A stretch of DNA of 64,000 nt, taken from positions 38,102 to 102,101 of the forward strand of contig NZ_FOKF01000019.1 of assembly GCF_900111995.1 (NCBI RefSeq), written 5' to 3'. The notes beneath the pieces were generated by a model. That model had not been told where the DNA came from, did no database searches, and saw nothing but the letters and a program-made list of their open reading frames with translations. The DNA comes from Collimonas sp. OK607. GTDB taxonomy: Bacteria; Pseudomonadota; Gammaproteobacteria; Burkholderiales; Burkholderiaceae_D. The translations under genes and the position numbers were made by a program. The number at the start of each line of letters is the position of its first letter. The stretch's first letter is position 1. Below are positions 32,928 through 43,972 of the stretch, in pieces.

Positions 32928-33236
32928 ATGGTAACCAAGCACGAAGACGGGACAGTAGCGACGCGGCAAGAGCAAAAGCTCAAGCCGCCTCCCATGTATC
33001 AGGTATTTTTGCTTAATGATGACTACACGCCAATGGAGTTCGTGGTTGCCATTTTGCAGGAATACTTCAACAAGGATCGCGAAGCCGCAACGCAGATAAT
33101 GTTGAAGGTGCATCGCGATGGCAAAGGTATGTGTGGTGTGTATCCTAAAGATATTGCATCCACCAAGGTTGAACTGGTATTAACGCACGCACGCAAAGCA
33201 GGGCACCCCCTGCAATGCATGATGGAGGAAGCATGA
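32928..33236 (+). CDS. clpS: ATP-dependent Clp protease adaptor ClpS
   Basis: 102 aa. [25 protein letters not shown] and [33 protein letters not shown] are the ClpS fold and its N-degron pocket residues. It delivers N-end-rule substrates to ClpAP. Its stop overlaps the clpA start by 4 bp (ATGA at 33233), as in most proteobacteria. Confidence 0.97.
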   Translation: MVTKHEDGTVATRQEQKLKPPPMYQVFLLNDDYTPMEFVVAILQEYFNKDREAATQIMLKVHRDGKGMCGVYPKDIASTKVELVLTHARKAGHPLQCMMEEA

Positions 33237-35533
33237 TTGCGCAGGAACTGGAAGTAAGTTTGCACATGGCGTTTGTCGAAGCACGACAAGCAAGGCACGA
33301 GTTCATCACGGTTGAACACCTGCTGCTGGCATTGCTCGACAACCCGTCCGCGGCAGAAGTGCTGCGTGCGTGTGCGGTCAATATTGACGATATGCGCAAG
33401 ACATTGGCTATCTTCATTGGCGACAACACGCCGACGGTGCCGGGTTCGAATGAAGTGGATACCCAACCTACCCTGGGTTTCCAGCGCGTTATCCAACGCG
33501 CCATCATGCATGTGCAATCGGCCTCCAACGGCAAGAAGGAAGTGACCGGCGCTAACGTGCTGGTCGCCATCTTCGGCGAGAAGGATTCGCATGCTGTGTA
33601 TTACCTGCATCAGCAAGGCGTGACGCGTCTCGACGTGGTCAACTTCATTTCGCACGGTGTGCGCAAAGATCAGCAAGCCGATACGCAGAAATCTTCGGAA
33701 GGCGCGGAAGAAGTGCAAGCCGAAGGCCAGGCTAAAGAGAGCCCGCTCGATCAGTTTACGCAAAACCTGAACAAGCTGGCGACCGAAGGAAAAATCGATC
33801 CGCTGATCGGCCGTGAGTACGAGGTCGAACGCGTGATCCAGACCTTGTGCCGTCGTCGCAAGAATAATCCTTTGCTGGTCGGCGAAGCCGGTGTCGGCAA
33901 GACTGCGATTGCAGAGGGACTGGCATGGCGCATCACTCAGGGTGAAGTCCCTGAAATTTTGCAAAATGCGATTGTCTACTCGCTCGACATGGGTTCGCTG
34001 CTGGCCGGTACCAAATACCGCGGCGATTTCGAGCAGCGCCTGAAAGCGGTGCTCAAGCAATTGAAAGACAGTCCGCACGGTATCTTGTTTATCGACGAGA
34101 TCCATACGATCATCGGCGCCGGTTCGGCTTCCGGCGGCACGCTCGATGCGTCCAATCTGCTGAAACCGGCTTTGTCCAGCGGCCAGCTGAAATGCATCGG
34201 TGCGACCACTTATACGGAATTCCGCGGCGTCTTTGAAAAGGACCACGCGTTGTCGCGTCGCTTCCAGAAGATCGACGTCAACGAACCGACGGTAGAACAA
34301 ACCGTGCAGATCCTGCGCGGCTTGAAATCGCGCTTTGAAGAACATCACGGCGTCAAGTACTCGGCCTCCGCACTGACCAGTGCGGCCGAACTTGCGGCGC
34401 GTTTCATCAACGACCGTCATCTGCCCGACAAGGCAATCGACGTGATCGATGAAGCCGGTGCGGCGCAACGCATCCTGCCTAAGTCGAAGCAGAAAAAAAC
34501 CATAGGCAAGGGCGAGATCGAAGACATCATCGCCAAGATTGCGCGGATTCCGCCGCAGTCGGTCAACCAGGACGATCGCAGTAAACTGCAAACCATCGAC
34601 CGCGATTTGCGCAATGTGGTGTTCGGCCAGGATCCGGCGATCGATGCCTTGGCGTCGGCGATCAAGATGGCGCGTGCCGGTTTGGGCAAGACCGACCGGC
34701 CGATTGGTTCTTTCCTGTTCTCCGGTCCGACCGGCGTCGGCAAGACCGAGGTGGCCAAGCAGCTGGCATTTATCATGGGCATCGACCTGATCCGTTTCGA
34801 CATGTCCGAATACATGGAGCGTCACGCGGTGAGCCGCCTGATTGGCGCGCCTCCGGGTTATGTCGGTTTCGACCAGGGCGGTTTGCTGACCGAGGCCGTG
34901 ACCAAGAAACCGCATGCGGTATTGCTGCTGGATGAAATTGAAAAAGCCCATCCGGACATTTTCAATATCCTGTTGCAGGTGATGGATCACGGTGCATTGA
35001 CCGACAATAATGGACGCAAGGCGGATTTCCGCAATGTGATCATTATCATGACCACCAATGCCGGTGCAGAGAGTCTGCAAAAACGTTCGATCGGCTTCAC
35101 CGAGAAGAAAGAAGCCGGCGACGAGATGGCGGATATCAAGCGTATGTTTACGCCGGAATTCCGCAACCGCATCGATTCCATCATCAGCTTCCGTGCACTG
35201 GATGAAGAAGTCATCTTGCGCGTGGTCGACAAGTTCCTGATGCAGCTGGAAGAGCAGTTGCATGAGAAAAAAGTGGAAGCGGTCTTCACCGAGAATTTAC
35301 GGAAATTCCTGGCCAAGAAGGGTTTCGATCCGTTGATGGGTGCGCGTCCGATGTCACGTCTGATCCAGGACATGATACGCAAGGCGCTGGCAGACGAACT
35401 GTTGTTCGGCAAGCTGGTGACTGGCGGCCGGGTGACCGTCGATCTGGACGACAAGGATCAGATCAGCCTGGATTTCGCAGAAAAGGATTCGTCCTCGCCT
35501 GCGGCGCCGGAGGAAACGGTGGAAGTGGAATAA
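33233..35533 (+). CDS. clpA: ATP-dependent Clp protease ATP-binding subunit ClpA
   Basis: 766 aa from the ATG at 33233 that overlaps the clpS stop. The N-domain is at 1-145, followed by two AAA+ modules: Walker A GEAGVGKT and GPTGVGKT, Walker [10 protein letters not shown] and VLLLDEIEK. It unfolds substrates for ClpP. The tail after the second AAA+ module is acidic and shorter than in E. coli. Confidence 0.97.
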   Translation: MIAQELEVSLHMAFVEARQARHEFITVEHLLLALLDNPSAAEVLRACAVNIDDMRKTLAIFIGDNTPTVPGSNEVDTQPTLGFQRVIQRAIMHVQSASNGKKEVTGANVLVAIFGEKDSHAVYYLHQQGVTRLDVVNFISHGVRKDQQADTQKSSEGAEEVQAEGQAKESPLDQFTQNLNKLATEGKIDPLIGREYEVERVIQTLCRRRKNNPLLVGEAGVGKTAIAEGLAWRITQGEVPEILQNAIVYSLDMGSLLAGTKYRGDFEQRLKAVLKQLKDSPHGILFIDEIHTIIGAGSASGGTLDASNLLKPALSSGQLKCIGATTYTEFRGVFEKDHALSRRFQKIDVNEPTVEQTVQILRGLKSRFEEHHGVKYSASALTSAAELAARFINDRHLPDKAIDVIDEAGAAQRILPKSKQKKTIGKGEIEDIIAKIARIPPQSVNQDDRSKLQTIDRDLRNVVFGQDPAIDALASAIKMARAGLGKTDRPIGSFLFSGPTGVGKTEVAKQLAFIMGIDLIRFDMSEYMERHAVSRLIGAPPGYVGFDQGGLLTEAVTKKPHAVLLLDEIEKAHPDIFNILLQVMDHGALTDNNGRKADFRNVIIIMTTNAGAESLQKRSIGFTEKKEAGDEMADIKRMFTPEFRNRIDSIISFRALDEEVILRVVDKFLMQLEEQLHEKKVEAVFTENLRKFLAKKGFDPLMGARPMSRLIQDMIRKALADELLFGKLVTGGRVTVDLDDKDQISLDFAEKDSSSPAAPEETVEVE

Positions 35534-35560
35534 TTTCGGATTAATCCGAATCCGCTCGTT

Positions 35561-35599
35561 AAAAAAGCCTGAATTCACGCAAGTGATTCAGGCTTTTTT
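35561..35599 (+). terminator. clpA terminator
   Basis: A6-GCCTGAATTCAC and GTGATTCAGGC-T6 form a stem with one bulged T and a GCAA loop, 28 bp after clpA. Confidence 0.9.
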
Positions 35600-35626
35600 G
35601 TAGCGTGGGCAAAATGCCCACCCTAC
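35600..35626. repeat. Short palindromic element, GTAGNGTGGGCA / TGCCCACCCTAC type
   Basis: GTAGCGTGGGCA (35600-35611) pairs with TGCCCACCCTAC (35615-35626) with one mismatch. The core is the same as in the two arms of the larger inverted repeat at 48870-48990, so it is a dispersed palindromic repeat in this genome. Confidence 0.7.
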
Positions 35627-35630
35627 ATTC

Positions 35631-36743
35631 CTACGGCAGTATCGCAGTGTCGGTGGCCCGCTTGGCCTGGATATCCGTCACGGCTTGCTGGATCGCCGAT
35701 AACCGATAGTCGGTGCCCGGATGAATCGCTGTGTAGCCATTCAGCGCGCTGGCCGGATAGGTAGTCGCCAGCCGTTGCCAGAAAGCTGCAGCATTGTCGA
35801 CCTTGTAGCCGGCACGCGCAACCATGTACAACGCCAGCTTGTCGGCTGCCGCATCCATCTGTTGCGGGTAAGGCTTGACGCCAGCCATACCGTTCAATGC
35901 TGCTGTATCAGGCCGCAAGCGGATCAGGTTGTCGATCACACCGGTCATGGTGGCAGTGCTGCGTTGGCGCGCCGGATGGGTCAGCGTGTTGTGCGCCATT
36001 TCCTTGGCAATCACCAGGGCCAGTTCATCGTCGTTCTTGGTGAATTTCATCATGCCGCTGCTGATCAGCACGCGTCGGCCATCGGCATAACTGATCACGT
36101 TCTCGGTATTGCCGAGTTCGATGCCAAAGGCGCAGGCGCGGGTCAGCGGGATGTTCATGGTCTGGTTGTTGCCGTTGCGCGCGACCGTCAGCTTGATGCT
36201 GTTGCGGCCATTCACCAGCGGGCCCAGCAGCAGGGCGGTCTGGCGTTCAGCATCGGCGCCGACCGGCACCGGCTTGTCCTGGATCGTTACCAGCTTGTCG
36301 CCACGTTGCAGGCCGACCTTGGCGGCGCCGCTGCCGGCCAGCACGCCGGTCACTTGCAGTTGATCGCTCAGGCCCAGGGCAGCTGCCGCATCAACGAATT
36401 CTGGCGTATAGGAGTATTTTGTCTTGGCGGTGAAACCAAGCAGGTTACGTGCATTGTTTCTGCACAATACCGCGTTATTCACCAGCAAAGGAGCGGCGAC
36501 GTCGTACAAACGGTCTTGCAAGCCGATTAACGCTTTCAGCTCTGTTTGCTGTGGCGACAGTGCCGGCGCTACAGATTTGGGAGAGACTGTCGACGCAGTC
36601 CGTGGCGGCGCGGTGCCTGTACCAGGCTCCTGCGTGGCACAGGCTGCCAGAAACAGCACCGGCAACGTCAGTGCCGCATAACGTTTGGCGCCTTGCCATC
36701 CGGCGCCGCGCGTCAAATTCGTCAATCTCATTAATTTCTCCAT
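35631..36743 (-). CDS. M48-like peptidase lipoprotein lacking the first zinc His
   Basis: 370 aa. The lipobox VLFLAAC (Cys35) predicts a lipoprotein. A PDZ-like segment at about 125-195 (GVLAGSGAAKVGLQRGDKLVTIQDKPV) precedes an M48 region. The HExxH zinc motif reads KEMAH (residues 247-251), so the first His is Lys, and the distal E-A-D ligand reads A-A-D (299-301) before KLALYMVARAGY. Two ligands are therefore missing and the protein is probably a pseudopeptidase. Its ATG overlaps the dut stop (TGATG), so it is the last gene of the ribF-ileS-lspA-coaBC-dut unit. Confidence 0.85.
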   Translation of the reverse strand: MEKLMRLTNLTRGAGWQGAKRYAALTLPVLFLAACATQEPGTGTAPPRTASTVSPKSVAPALSPQQTELKALIGLQDRLYDVAAPLLVNNAVLCRNNARNLLGFTAKTKYSYTPEFVDAAAALGLSDQLQVTGVLAGSGAAKVGLQRGDKLVTIQDKPVPVGADAERQTALLLGPLVNGRNSIKLTVARNGNNQTMNIPLTRACAFGIELGNTENVISYADGRRVLISSGMMKFTKNDDELALVIAKEMAHNTLTHPARQRSTATMTGVIDNLIRLRPDTAALNGMAGVKPYPQQMDAAADKLALYMVARAGYKVDNAAAFWQRLATTYPASALNGYTAIHPGTDYRLSAIQQAVTDIQAKRATDTAILP

Positions 36744-37192
36744 CAATGTTTTCCGGTGCTGCCGAAGCCGCCTGCGCCGCGTTCGCTGCTCTCGAAATCT
36801 GATACAACATTAAAACGGACACGTGCAACAGGCACAATAATCAATTGCGCCAGCCGTTCCATCGGGTTGAGGGTAAATTCGGTCGTTCCGCGGTTCCAGG
36901 TAGAAACCATTAACTGACCCTGGTAATCAGAGTCGATCAGGCCCACCAGGTTCCCCAGCACGATGCCATGTTTATGGCCTAGGCCGCTGCGCGGCAGGAT
37001 CATGGCGGCATAAGCAGGGTCGCCGATGTGAATCGCCAGGCCGGTCGGAATCAGGTGGGTTTCACCGGGTTTGATCGTCAGCGCGGCGTCCAGGCAGGCG
37101 CGCAGGTCCAGGCCCGCACTGCCTTCGGTGGCGTAAGCCGGCAATTGATCTTGCATGCGTGGGTCGAGAATTTTGACGTCGATGATATTCAT
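36743..37192 (-). CDS. dut: dUTP diphosphatase
   Basis: 149 aa from the ATG at 37192. All five dUTPase motifs are visible: [40 protein letters not shown] and [13 protein letters not shown]. It hydrolyses dUTP to dUMP and pyrophosphate. An upstream in-frame start would add 30 residues encoded partly by a simple A-rich repeat and is rejected. Confidence 0.96.
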   Translation of the reverse strand: MNIIDVKILDPRMQDQLPAYATEGSAGLDLRACLDAALTIKPGETHLIPTGLAIHIGDPAYAAMILPRSGLGHKHGIVLGNLVGLIDSDYQGQLMVSTWNRGTTEFTLNPMERLAQLIIVPVARVRFNVVSDFESSERGAGGFGSTGKH

Positions 37193-37441
37193 GGAATTTT
37201 GTAACAATCTATTAAATGAAAAATGAAAAATGAAAAACGAAAAATGAAGAAAAGGGTGAAGCAATAATTGCAGGTACAACAAGCATGGCAGGATTAATCC
37301 TGCCAGGTATTCATGAAACTACCTCTGATTTTTGATGCAAACCGCTGGCGGTGAAACAGGCAGCAATATAGAAATTCGAGATTCAGTGGACTGTAACAGT
37401 CGATACGTGACAGGCACTCTTGAATTGGCTGTTACAGTTCA
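37193..37441. repeat. Repeat-rich spacer between coaBC and dut
   Basis: This 249-bp spacer interrupts an otherwise tight operon. It holds four 7-bp tandem units (YGAAAAA, 37217-37244), a perfect 18-bp palindrome (37287-37304), and a 14-bp inverted repeat with one mismatch (37386-37399 with 37429-37442) that reaches the coaBC stop. Confidence 0.7.
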
Positions 37442-38647
37442 CTACGTAAGACGACTGGCAATTGCGGCAATCAGCTGGCGCGCCAGCTGTTGTTTGCCGG
37501 CGCGTGGCAAGCTGGTGTGGCCGTCGGCATCAAACAATACTAATTGATTATCGTCCTTGCCAAACGTGTCATGGCCGATATTACCGACCAGCAGCGGCAC
37601 ATTTTTCCTGATGCGTTTGACTTCGCCGTATTGCAGCAAGTTCTCTGACTCGGCAGCAAAACCGACACAGTAAGGCGGTTTCGGCAATGCCGCAACTGTT
37701 GCCAGAATGTCTGGGTTTTGTTCGAACACCAATTCGGGCGCGCTGCCGTCGGCGTTCTTTTTCAGTTTTTGCGCACTGGCGTTGGCTACGCGCCAGTCTG
37801 CGACTGCCGCTACTGCGACGAAGACGTCAGTGCGGCTGTCGGCGCCGGCCAGCTGCGCCATCACGATATCGTGCATTTGCTGCGCGGTCTGGACGCTGAT
37901 GCGGCGCACGCCGTAAGGTGTCGTGAGTGCTGTCGGGCCTGACACCAAGGTGACTTCCGCGCCGGCTTCATAAGCCGCGCGGGCTACCGCATAACCCATT
38001 TTTCCGGATGAAAGATTGGTGATGCCGCGTACCGGATCGATCGGTTCGAAAGTCGGGCCGGCAGTCAGCAGCAAGCGCTTACCTTTGAGCAGCTTGGGCT
38101 GGAACGAGGCGATCACTTCTTCCAGCAATTGATTTGCTTCCAGCATGCGGCCCATGCCGACTTCGCCGCAAGCCTGCTCGCCGGCATCGGGGCCGAGCAG
38201 CTGGATACCGTCTGCCAGCAGTTGTGTCAGGTTGCGTTGGGTTGCCGGGTTTTGCCACATCTCGACATTCATCGCGGGCGCGACCAGCAAGGGCACGGTA
38301 GCGGGACGCGCCACGCATAGCGTCGACAGCAAGTCGTCGCAGGCGCCGTGCGCCAGCTTGAAGATGAAATCGGCGGAGCAGGGTGCAATCACGATGGCAT
38401 CTGCATCACGCGTCAGGTCGATATGCGGCATGTTGTTGCCGATGCGCGCATCCCATTGATCGGTGAATACAGGCTTGCCGGACAAGCCTTGCATGGTGAC
38501 CGGCGTGATGAAGTGCATCGCGGCCGCAGTCATGACGACCTGCACTGAAGCGCCGGCCTTGATCATGGCGCGCGTGAATTCCGCCGCCTTGTAGCAGGCG
38601 ATGCCGCCGGTCAGTCCCAGCACGATTTTTTTACCAGCGAGATCCAT
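37442..38647 (-). CDS. coaBC: Bifunctional phosphopantothenoylcysteine decarboxylase/phosphopantothenate-cysteine ligase
   Basis: 401 aa. The CoaC half opens with KIVLGLTGGIACYKAAEF and carries the PAMN motif (LLVAPAMNVEMW) and ACGEVGMGRM active-site segment. The CoaB half starts near residue 190 (KRLLLTAGPTFEPIDPVRGITNLSSGKMGYAVA). It makes 4'-phosphopantetheine for coenzyme A in two steps. Position after lspA is conserved in beta-proteobacteria. Confidence 0.96.
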   Translation of the reverse strand: MDLAGKKIVLGLTGGIACYKAAEFTRAMIKAGASVQVVMTAAAMHFITPVTMQGLSGKPVFTDQWDARIGNNMPHIDLTRDADAIVIAPCSADFIFKLAHGACDDLLSTLCVARPATVPLLVAPAMNVEMWQNPATQRNLTQLLADGIQLLGPDAGEQACGEVGMGRMLEANQLLEEVIASFQPKLLKGKRLLLTAGPTFEPIDPVRGITNLSSGKMGYAVARAAYEAGAEVTLVSGPTALTTPYGVRRISVQTAQQMHDIVMAQLAGADSRTDVFVAVAAVADWRVANASAQKLKKNADGSAPELVFEQNPDILATVAALPKPPYCVGFAAESENLLQYGEVKRIRKNVPLLVGNIGHDTFGKDDNQLVLFDADGHTSLPRAGKQQLARQLIAAIASRLT

Positions 38648-38714
38648 ATTTACTCCTGGATGGTAGAACGCTTATCGGTTACTCAATAAATAATTGGATC
38701 AATTATTGATTCAA

Positions 38715-39224
38715 TTATTTATTTACGCGACGCAATTCATCAATAACAAACAATACCGCACCGACGCAGATCGCGCTATCGGCGATGTTGAAAGCCGGCC
38801 AGTGCCAGTTGCGCACGTAGATGTCGAGAAAGTCGATCACATGGCCGTAGGCGATGCGGTCGATCACATTGCCGACGGCGCCGCCCAGGATCAATGCCAG
38901 CGCGGTGCAAAACATACGTTGTCCGGCATGGCGTTTCAGCAGGAAAGTGATGAACAGCGCAGCTGCGATACCGAGCGCGGTGAAAAAGTAGCGCTGCCAT
39001 CCGGATTCGGTGGAAAGGAAACTGAACGCAGCGCCCTTGTTGTACACCAGCACCAGATTGAAGAATGAAGTTACCGCTAGCGATTCGCCGTAGCTGAACA
39101 GCCGCACAATCGTGATCTTGGTGAGTTGATCGATCACCAACACCAGCGCAGCGATGGCAAGCCATGGCGCCAGACCGAATTTGGAGGAAGATGAAGAAAT
39201 GGACGTGCGTTTTTTTGTGGCCAT
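38715..39224 (-). CDS. lspA: Lipoprotein signal peptidase
   Basis: 169 aa from the ATG at 39224 (MATKKRTS). Four membrane segments and the catalytic Asp pair are visible: [28 protein letters not shown] and FNIADSAI. It cleaves prolipoproteins at the diacylglyceryl-Cys in the inner membrane. An upstream in-frame start would add 24 unconserved residues and is not preferred. Confidence 0.95.
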   Translation of the reverse strand: MATKKRTSISSSSSKFGLAPWLAIAALVLVIDQLTKITIVRLFSYGESLAVTSFFNLVLVYNKGAAFSFLSTESGWQRYFFTALGIAAALFITFLLKRHAGQRMFCTALALILGGAVGNVIDRIAYGHVIDFLDIYVRNWHWPAFNIADSAICVGAVLFVIDELRRVNK

Positions 39225-39333
39225 ATGAATTGCGTAGGTTCTCAGCTGTGTGGCAAAAAATGCGCAGCTTGCAAGACCGTACCAGGACGATTGCAAACTG
39301 CGCTTGATTTAATTCAGCGACTTAATTTAAGAG

Positions 39334-42231
39334 TTAAGCAAAATGCCGATCTTCACCGTTGCCGAACAAATTGGCAACACAGCGTCCGCACAAACCAGGA
39401 TGCTCCGGGTGGCTGCCGACATCGGCCCGGTAATGCCAGCAACGTTCGCATTTCTGCTGCGCTGACGGCGTTACCAGAATCGTTTCTTCGGCCTCTGTCG
39501 CCACTTCCGACACAGTTGCGCTGGAAGTGATCAGGACAAACTTCAGGTCGTCGCCCAGGCTGTTGAGCAGCGCATATTTCGCCGGAGCCGCCTTGATTTC
39601 AACTTCCGCCTGCAGTGAAGAACCGATGCCGCCTGCGACCCGGACTTCTTCCAGTTGCTTGGTGACGTCGGCGCGCACAGCACGCACGGCGCTGAATTTT
39701 TCGATCAGGGCCGCGGCATCGCTGATTTCCGGCAGCGTGTAGTAGGTTTGGGTGAAAATGGTTTCATCGCTGGCGGCAAAAGCTTCCGGGCTGGCGAAGA
39801 AGGACCAGGCTTCCTCCGCAGTGAACGACAGCGTCGGCGCCATCACGCGCAATAACGCCTGGGTGATGTGCCAGATCGCAGTTTGCGCGGAACGGCGAGC
39901 CGCCGAACTGACACCGCTGGTGTACAGGCGATCTTTCAGGATATCGAGATAGAAACCGCCGAGGTCTTCCGAGCAGTACATCTGCAATTTCGAGATCACC
40001 GGATGGAATTCGTAAGTCTCGTAATGTTGCAGGATATCGGCTTGTAGCTGCGTCATGCTGGCGATCGCATAACGGTCGATTTCCAGCAGGTCGGCGATCG
40101 GCACCGCATCCTTCAAAGGATCAAAGTCGGAAGTATTCGCCAGCAGGAAGCGCAGGGTGTTGCGGATGCGGCGATACGATTCGGTGACGCGTTTCAGGAT
40201 CTCGTCCGAGATCGTGATTTCACCTGAGTAGTCGCTGGCAGCCACCCACAAGCGCAGGATTTCCGCGCCCAGAGAGTCCGCCACTTTTTGCGGCTCGACG
40301 CCGTTTTTGAGCGACTTCGACATCTTGCGGCCCTCGCCGTCGACCACGAAACCGTGCGTCAGCAAAGCGTTGTATGGCGCACGGCCATTCAACATGGCCG
40401 AAGTCAGCAAGGAAGAGTGGAACCAGCCTCGATGCTGGTCCGAACCTTCCAGATACAGGTCGGCCGGGAATTGCAGCTGGCTCGCATGCGAGCCGCGCAA
40501 TACGGTCTGATGAGTGGAGCCGGAGTCGAACCAGACATCCAGGGTGTCCTTGTTCTTGATGTAATTGACGGCGTCGTCGCCCAGCAATTCCTTCGGATCC
40601 AGCGCCTGCCAGGCTTCGATCCCGCTTTGCTCGACGCGCTGCGCGATCTGTTCCAGCAGTTCCGGCGTACGTGGATGCAGCTGGCCGGTTTCCTTGTGTA
40701 CGAAGAACGCCATCGGCACGCCCCATTGGCGTTGGCGCGACAGTGTCCAGTCGGGACGGTTGGCGATCATGCCATGCAGGCGCGCCTTGCCCCAGCCAGG
40801 GAAGAACGCGGTATCTTCGATCGCTTGCATGGCGGTTGCGCGCAGGCTCGGGTGGCCATCCTTCGGCAGGTTGTCCATGCTGGCGAACCATTGCGAAGTG
40901 GCGCGATAGATGATCGGAGTTTTATGGCGCCAGCAATGCATGTAGCTGTGATCGAACATCACCAGCTTGAACAGCGCGCCGACTTCTTCCAGCTTGCCGC
41001 AGATCGGCTTGGAAGCTTCCCAGATAGTCATGCCAGCAAAGAACGGCAGCCAGGATGCGAACTTGCCGTCGCCCATGACCGGGCTGATGATGTCGTCGTC
41101 CTTCATGCCATGCGCTTTGCATGAGATAAAGTCTTCGATACCGTAGGCTGGCGCCGAGTGGACAATGCCGGTGCCGCTGTCGGTGGTGACGTAGTCGCCC
41201 AGGTAGACCGGCGACAGGCGATCGTAGCCGGCATCGGCTGTGGCCAGCGGGTGTTTGAAATTGATCGACGCCAGCGCTTCGCCCTTACAGGTAGCGATCG
41301 CTTTGCCTTCGAGGCCGAAACGTTGCAGGCAATCTTCGACCAGGTCTTGCGCCAGGATCAGTAGCAAGGGTGCGCCGTTGCGGGTGGTCTGCACCAGCGC
41401 GTAGTCGATTTCAGGGTGGACGTTGAGGGCCTGGTTGGAAGGGATGGTCCACGGGGTGGTGGTCCAGATCACCACATAACCTTGATCGGTCGGCAGCGCT
41501 GGCAAACCAAATGCGGCGGCGATCTTTTCCGGTTCGGCAAACGGGAAGCCGACATCGATCGACGGGTCGCGCTTGTCCTGGTATTCGACTTCGGCCTCGG
41601 CCAGAGCAGAGCCGCAATCGAAACACCAGTTGACCGGCTTCAGGCCACGATAGACATAACCCTTTTCCAGGATGGTGCCAAGCGCGCGCAGTTCGTCGGC
41701 CTCGTTACCGAAGGCCATGGTCAGGTACGGATTGTCCCATTCGCCCAATACACCGAGGCGGATGAAGTCTTTTCTTTGCAGGTCGATCTGTTCGTTGGCG
41801 TAGGCACGCGCCTTGGCTTGCACTTCCGCTACCGGCAAATTCTTGCCGTATTTTTTCTCGATCTGGATTTCAATCGGCATGCCGTGGCAATCCCAGCCCG
41901 GCACGTAAGGTGCATCGAAACCGGCCATGTTGCGGGCCTTGACGATCATGTCCTTGAGGATCTTGTTGACGGCGTGACCCAGGTGGATTTCGCCGTTGGC
42001 ATATGGCGGACCGTCATGCAGGATGAATTTCGGGCGGCCCTTGGAGGCTTTGCGGATCCGTTCGTAGACTTTCTTTTCTTGCCATTGCTTGACCCATTGC
42101 GGCTCGCGCTTGGCCAGGTCGCCGCGCATCGGGAATGGCGTCTCGGTCATGTTGACCGGGTATTTGCTTTGCGGCTTGCCTTGTGGCTTCGCTGCTTTAT
42201 TATTTTCTGGTTTGCTGGTCTGATCGGACAT
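39334..42231 (-). CDS. ileS: Isoleucyl-tRNA synthetase
   Basis: 965 aa. The HIGH motif is [16 protein letters not shown] is [11 protein letters not shown], and a C-terminal zinc finger [24 protein letters not shown] is present, so it is the bacterial type. The start is the ATG at 42231 (MSDQTSK), preceded by GAAGAA; an in-frame TTG at 42243 is the alternative. It lies between ribF and lspA as usual in beta-proteobacteria. Confidence 0.97.
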   Translation of the reverse strand: MSDQTSKPENNKAAKPQGKPQSKYPVNMTETPFPMRGDLAKREPQWVKQWQEKKVYERIRKASKGRPKFILHDGPPYANGEIHLGHAVNKILKDMIVKARNMAGFDAPYVPGWDCHGMPIEIQIEKKYGKNLPVAEVQAKARAYANEQIDLQRKDFIRLGVLGEWDNPYLTMAFGNEADELRALGTILEKGYVYRGLKPVNWCFDCGSALAEAEVEYQDKRDPSIDVGFPFAEPEKIAAAFGLPALPTDQGYVVIWTTTPWTIPSNQALNVHPEIDYALVQTTRNGAPLLLILAQDLVEDCLQRFGLEGKAIATCKGEALASINFKHPLATADAGYDRLSPVYLGDYVTTDSGTGIVHSAPAYGIEDFISCKAHGMKDDDIISPVMGDGKFASWLPFFAGMTIWEASKPICGKLEEVGALFKLVMFDHSYMHCWRHKTPIIYRATSQWFASMDNLPKDGHPSLRATAMQAIEDTAFFPGWGKARLHGMIANRPDWTLSRQRQWGVPMAFFVHKETGQLHPRTPELLEQIAQRVEQSGIEAWQALDPKELLGDDAVNYIKNKDTLDVWFDSGSTHQTVLRGSHASQLQFPADLYLEGSDQHRGWFHSSLLTSAMLNGRAPYNALLTHGFVVDGEGRKMSKSLKNGVEPQKVADSLGAEILRLWVAASDYSGEITISDEILKRVTESYRRIRNTLRFLLANTSDFDPLKDAVPIADLLEIDRYAIASMTQLQADILQHYETYEFHPVISKLQMYCSEDLGGFYLDILKDRLYTSGVSSAARRSAQTAIWHITQALLRVMAPTLSFTAEEAWSFFASPEAFAASDETIFTQTYYTLPEISDAAALIEKFSAVRAVRADVTKQLEEVRVAGGIGSSLQAEVEIKAAPAKYALLNSLGDDLKFVLITSSATVSEVATEAEETILVTPSAQQKCERCWHYRADVGSHPEHPGLCGRCVANLFGNGEDRHFA

Positions 42232-42317
42232 AATTTTCTTCAATGGAATTCAGTGGGGCTACGCGCAGGCAGAGCGCGTTGAGCTGGGGCATAGTCAAGA
42301 CAACCGTGAGAACAGCG

Positions 42318-43295
42318 TCAAATTCGATCTGTGGCCGAAACTGCAGCCGTATCATGCTGGCGGAAATATGCGCGTGCATTGGTGACATCGCGCGCAATCG
42401 CGGCAGTCAGGGTAGGCAAGTCGACATATTTTTCTTCGTCGCGCAGTTTTTGCAAAAATTCGACCTGTATCAGTTTGCCGTAGCAATCGCCGGCGAAATC
42501 GAGAATATAACTCTCCAGCAGCACCCGCCCGCTATCGTCCACGGTAGGGCGGACGCCGATGCTGGCCACCGCCGGCAACGGCTGTTCGGCCAGGCCATGT
42601 ACTTTAACGGTAAAAATACCCGACAAGGCCGGTAGTTTATGGCTGACACGCAGGTTCAAAGTGGGGAAGCCGATGGTGCGGCCGAGTTTCTTGCCATGCA
42701 CCACGTGCCCGGAGATCGAATAGGGATGGCCGAGCAGGGCTCGCGCATGGCTGAAATCGCCGGCTGCCAGCGCCGCGCGCACCGCCGATGAGGATACCCG
42801 CGCGCCTTCGTTCATTACGGTCGGCAAGGTTTCGACATGGAAGCCATATTTTTTGCCGGCTTCGATCAAGGTGGCGATATTGCCGGCGCGGCGGGAGCCG
42901 AAGCAGAAATCTTCGCCCACCATCAGCCATTTCACGTGCAAGCCTTCAACCAGTACTTTTTCAATAAAATCCTGGGGCGACATGGCCGCAAAGCTGGCGT
43001 TGAAATGTTCGACAATCACACGATCTATTCCCGCCGCCGACAGCGACTGCAGCTTGTCGCGCAGGTTGGCGACGCGGGTCGGCATATTGCCCGGCTGGCC
43101 CGACCGTTGCGCAAAAAATTCGCGCGGGTGCGGCTCGAACGTCATCACCGCAGCATCCAGCCCCAGTTCGGTGGCGGCTTTGCGGACGTGCGCGAGCAAT
43201 ACCTGATGGCCGCGATGTACGCCATCAAAGTTGCCGATAGTGAGCGCGCAAGGCGCGCGCGATTCGGCGTTGGGAAGTCCGCGAAATACCTTCAT
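42318..43295 (-). CDS. ribF: Bifunctional riboflavin kinase/FAD synthetase
   Basis: 325 aa. The N-terminal adenylyltransferase has ALTIGNFDGVHRGHQVLL; the C-terminal flavokinase has GRTIGFPTLNLRVSHKLPALSGIFTVKV. It makes FMN and FAD. It is the first gene of the ribF-ileS-lspA-coaBC-dut operon. Confidence 0.96.
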   Translation of the reverse strand: MKVFRGLPNAESRAPCALTIGNFDGVHRGHQVLLAHVRKAATELGLDAAVMTFEPHPREFFAQRSGQPGNMPTRVANLRDKLQSLSAAGIDRVIVEHFNASFAAMSPQDFIEKVLVEGLHVKWLMVGEDFCFGSRRAGNIATLIEAGKKYGFHVETLPTVMNEGARVSSSAVRAALAAGDFSHARALLGHPYSISGHVVHGKKLGRTIGFPTLNLRVSHKLPALSGIFTVKVHGLAEQPLPAVASIGVRPTVDDSGRVLLESYILDFAGDCYGKLIQVEFLQKLRDEEKYVDLPTLTAAIARDVTNARAYFRQHDTAAVSATDRI

Positions 43296-43467
43296 TGAAG
43301 TGACCGGAATATTTATTGCAAAAACCTTGGATTATAAATGCTTTCGACGTTTTCCCCTTGTGAAGAAGTCGAACTGCGTCGGATTGCACGATTTTTAATT
43401 GATAAAACGGCTATTTTATTGAATTTTGGATACTAATTGTGATGCAGCGAAGATTGTAATCGCCAAA

Positions 43468-43493
43468 AAAAATCGCCCCTGAGGGCGATTTTT
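43468..43493 (-). terminator. Terminator of the YidB-like gene
   Basis: AAAAATCGCCC (43468-43478) and GGGCGATTTTT (43483-43493) with loop CTGA; on the minus strand it is followed by further T. Confidence 0.88.
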
Positions 43494-43531
43494 GTCGAAC
43501 GGTTTGCGTTGGTCAATCAGCGTTAGCCAGT

Positions 43532-43972
43532 TCAGGCCTGCTTGTTGCCACCCAGCAGACCGCCCAGCAAGCCGCCCAGGTCCAGGCCGCCAGGAGCTGC
43601 GGTCGCTTCGCCATGTGGTGTCAGCTTGTCCACCAGGCCTGGCAAGATTTCCGACAGGTGGCCGGCCGCGTCGGTAGGTGAAATACCTGCCGCTTGTGCC
43701 AATTCTTGCAATTTGTCGCCGCCCAGCGCCTGTTGCACCTGATCCGGCGAAATCGCCTGGTTCTGACCATTGCTGATCCACGATTGGGCAACCTGGCCCA
43801 GGCCGGCGCCTTCAAATGCGCTAAGCAAGCCGCCCAGGCCGCCCGCTGCGCCACCGGCACCGCCTTGTTTTGTCAGCATGCCGATCGCAGCCTGGATCAA
43901 CAGGGCTTTCGGATCGTTCGCTTGCTGTTGGCCGCCACCGATTGCGCCAAGTACCGAATCCAGTAGTCCCAT
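43532..43972 (-). CDS. YidB/DUF937 family protein
   Basis: 146 aa, Gly/Gln/Leu-rich. It opens MGLLDSVLGAIGGGQQQAN and has the family core GLGQVAQSWISNGQNQAISPDQVQQALGGDKLQELAQAAGIS, ending in a Gly/Leu-rich tail (GLDLGGLLGGLLGG). Cytoplasmic, function unknown. A single-gene unit with its own terminator. Confidence 0.88.
   Translation of the reverse strand: MGLLDSVLGAIGGGQQQANDPKALLIQAAIGMLTKQGGAGGAAGGLGGLLSAFEGAGLGQVAQSWISNGQNQAISPDQVQQALGGDKLQELAQAAGISPTDAAGHLSEILPGLVDKLTPHGEATAAPGGLDLGGLLGGLLGGNKQA

Noticed and set aside
33023..35263. 746-codon open frame opposite clpA
   Set aside because: Shadow of clpA caused by G+C-rich third positions; no recognisable domain.
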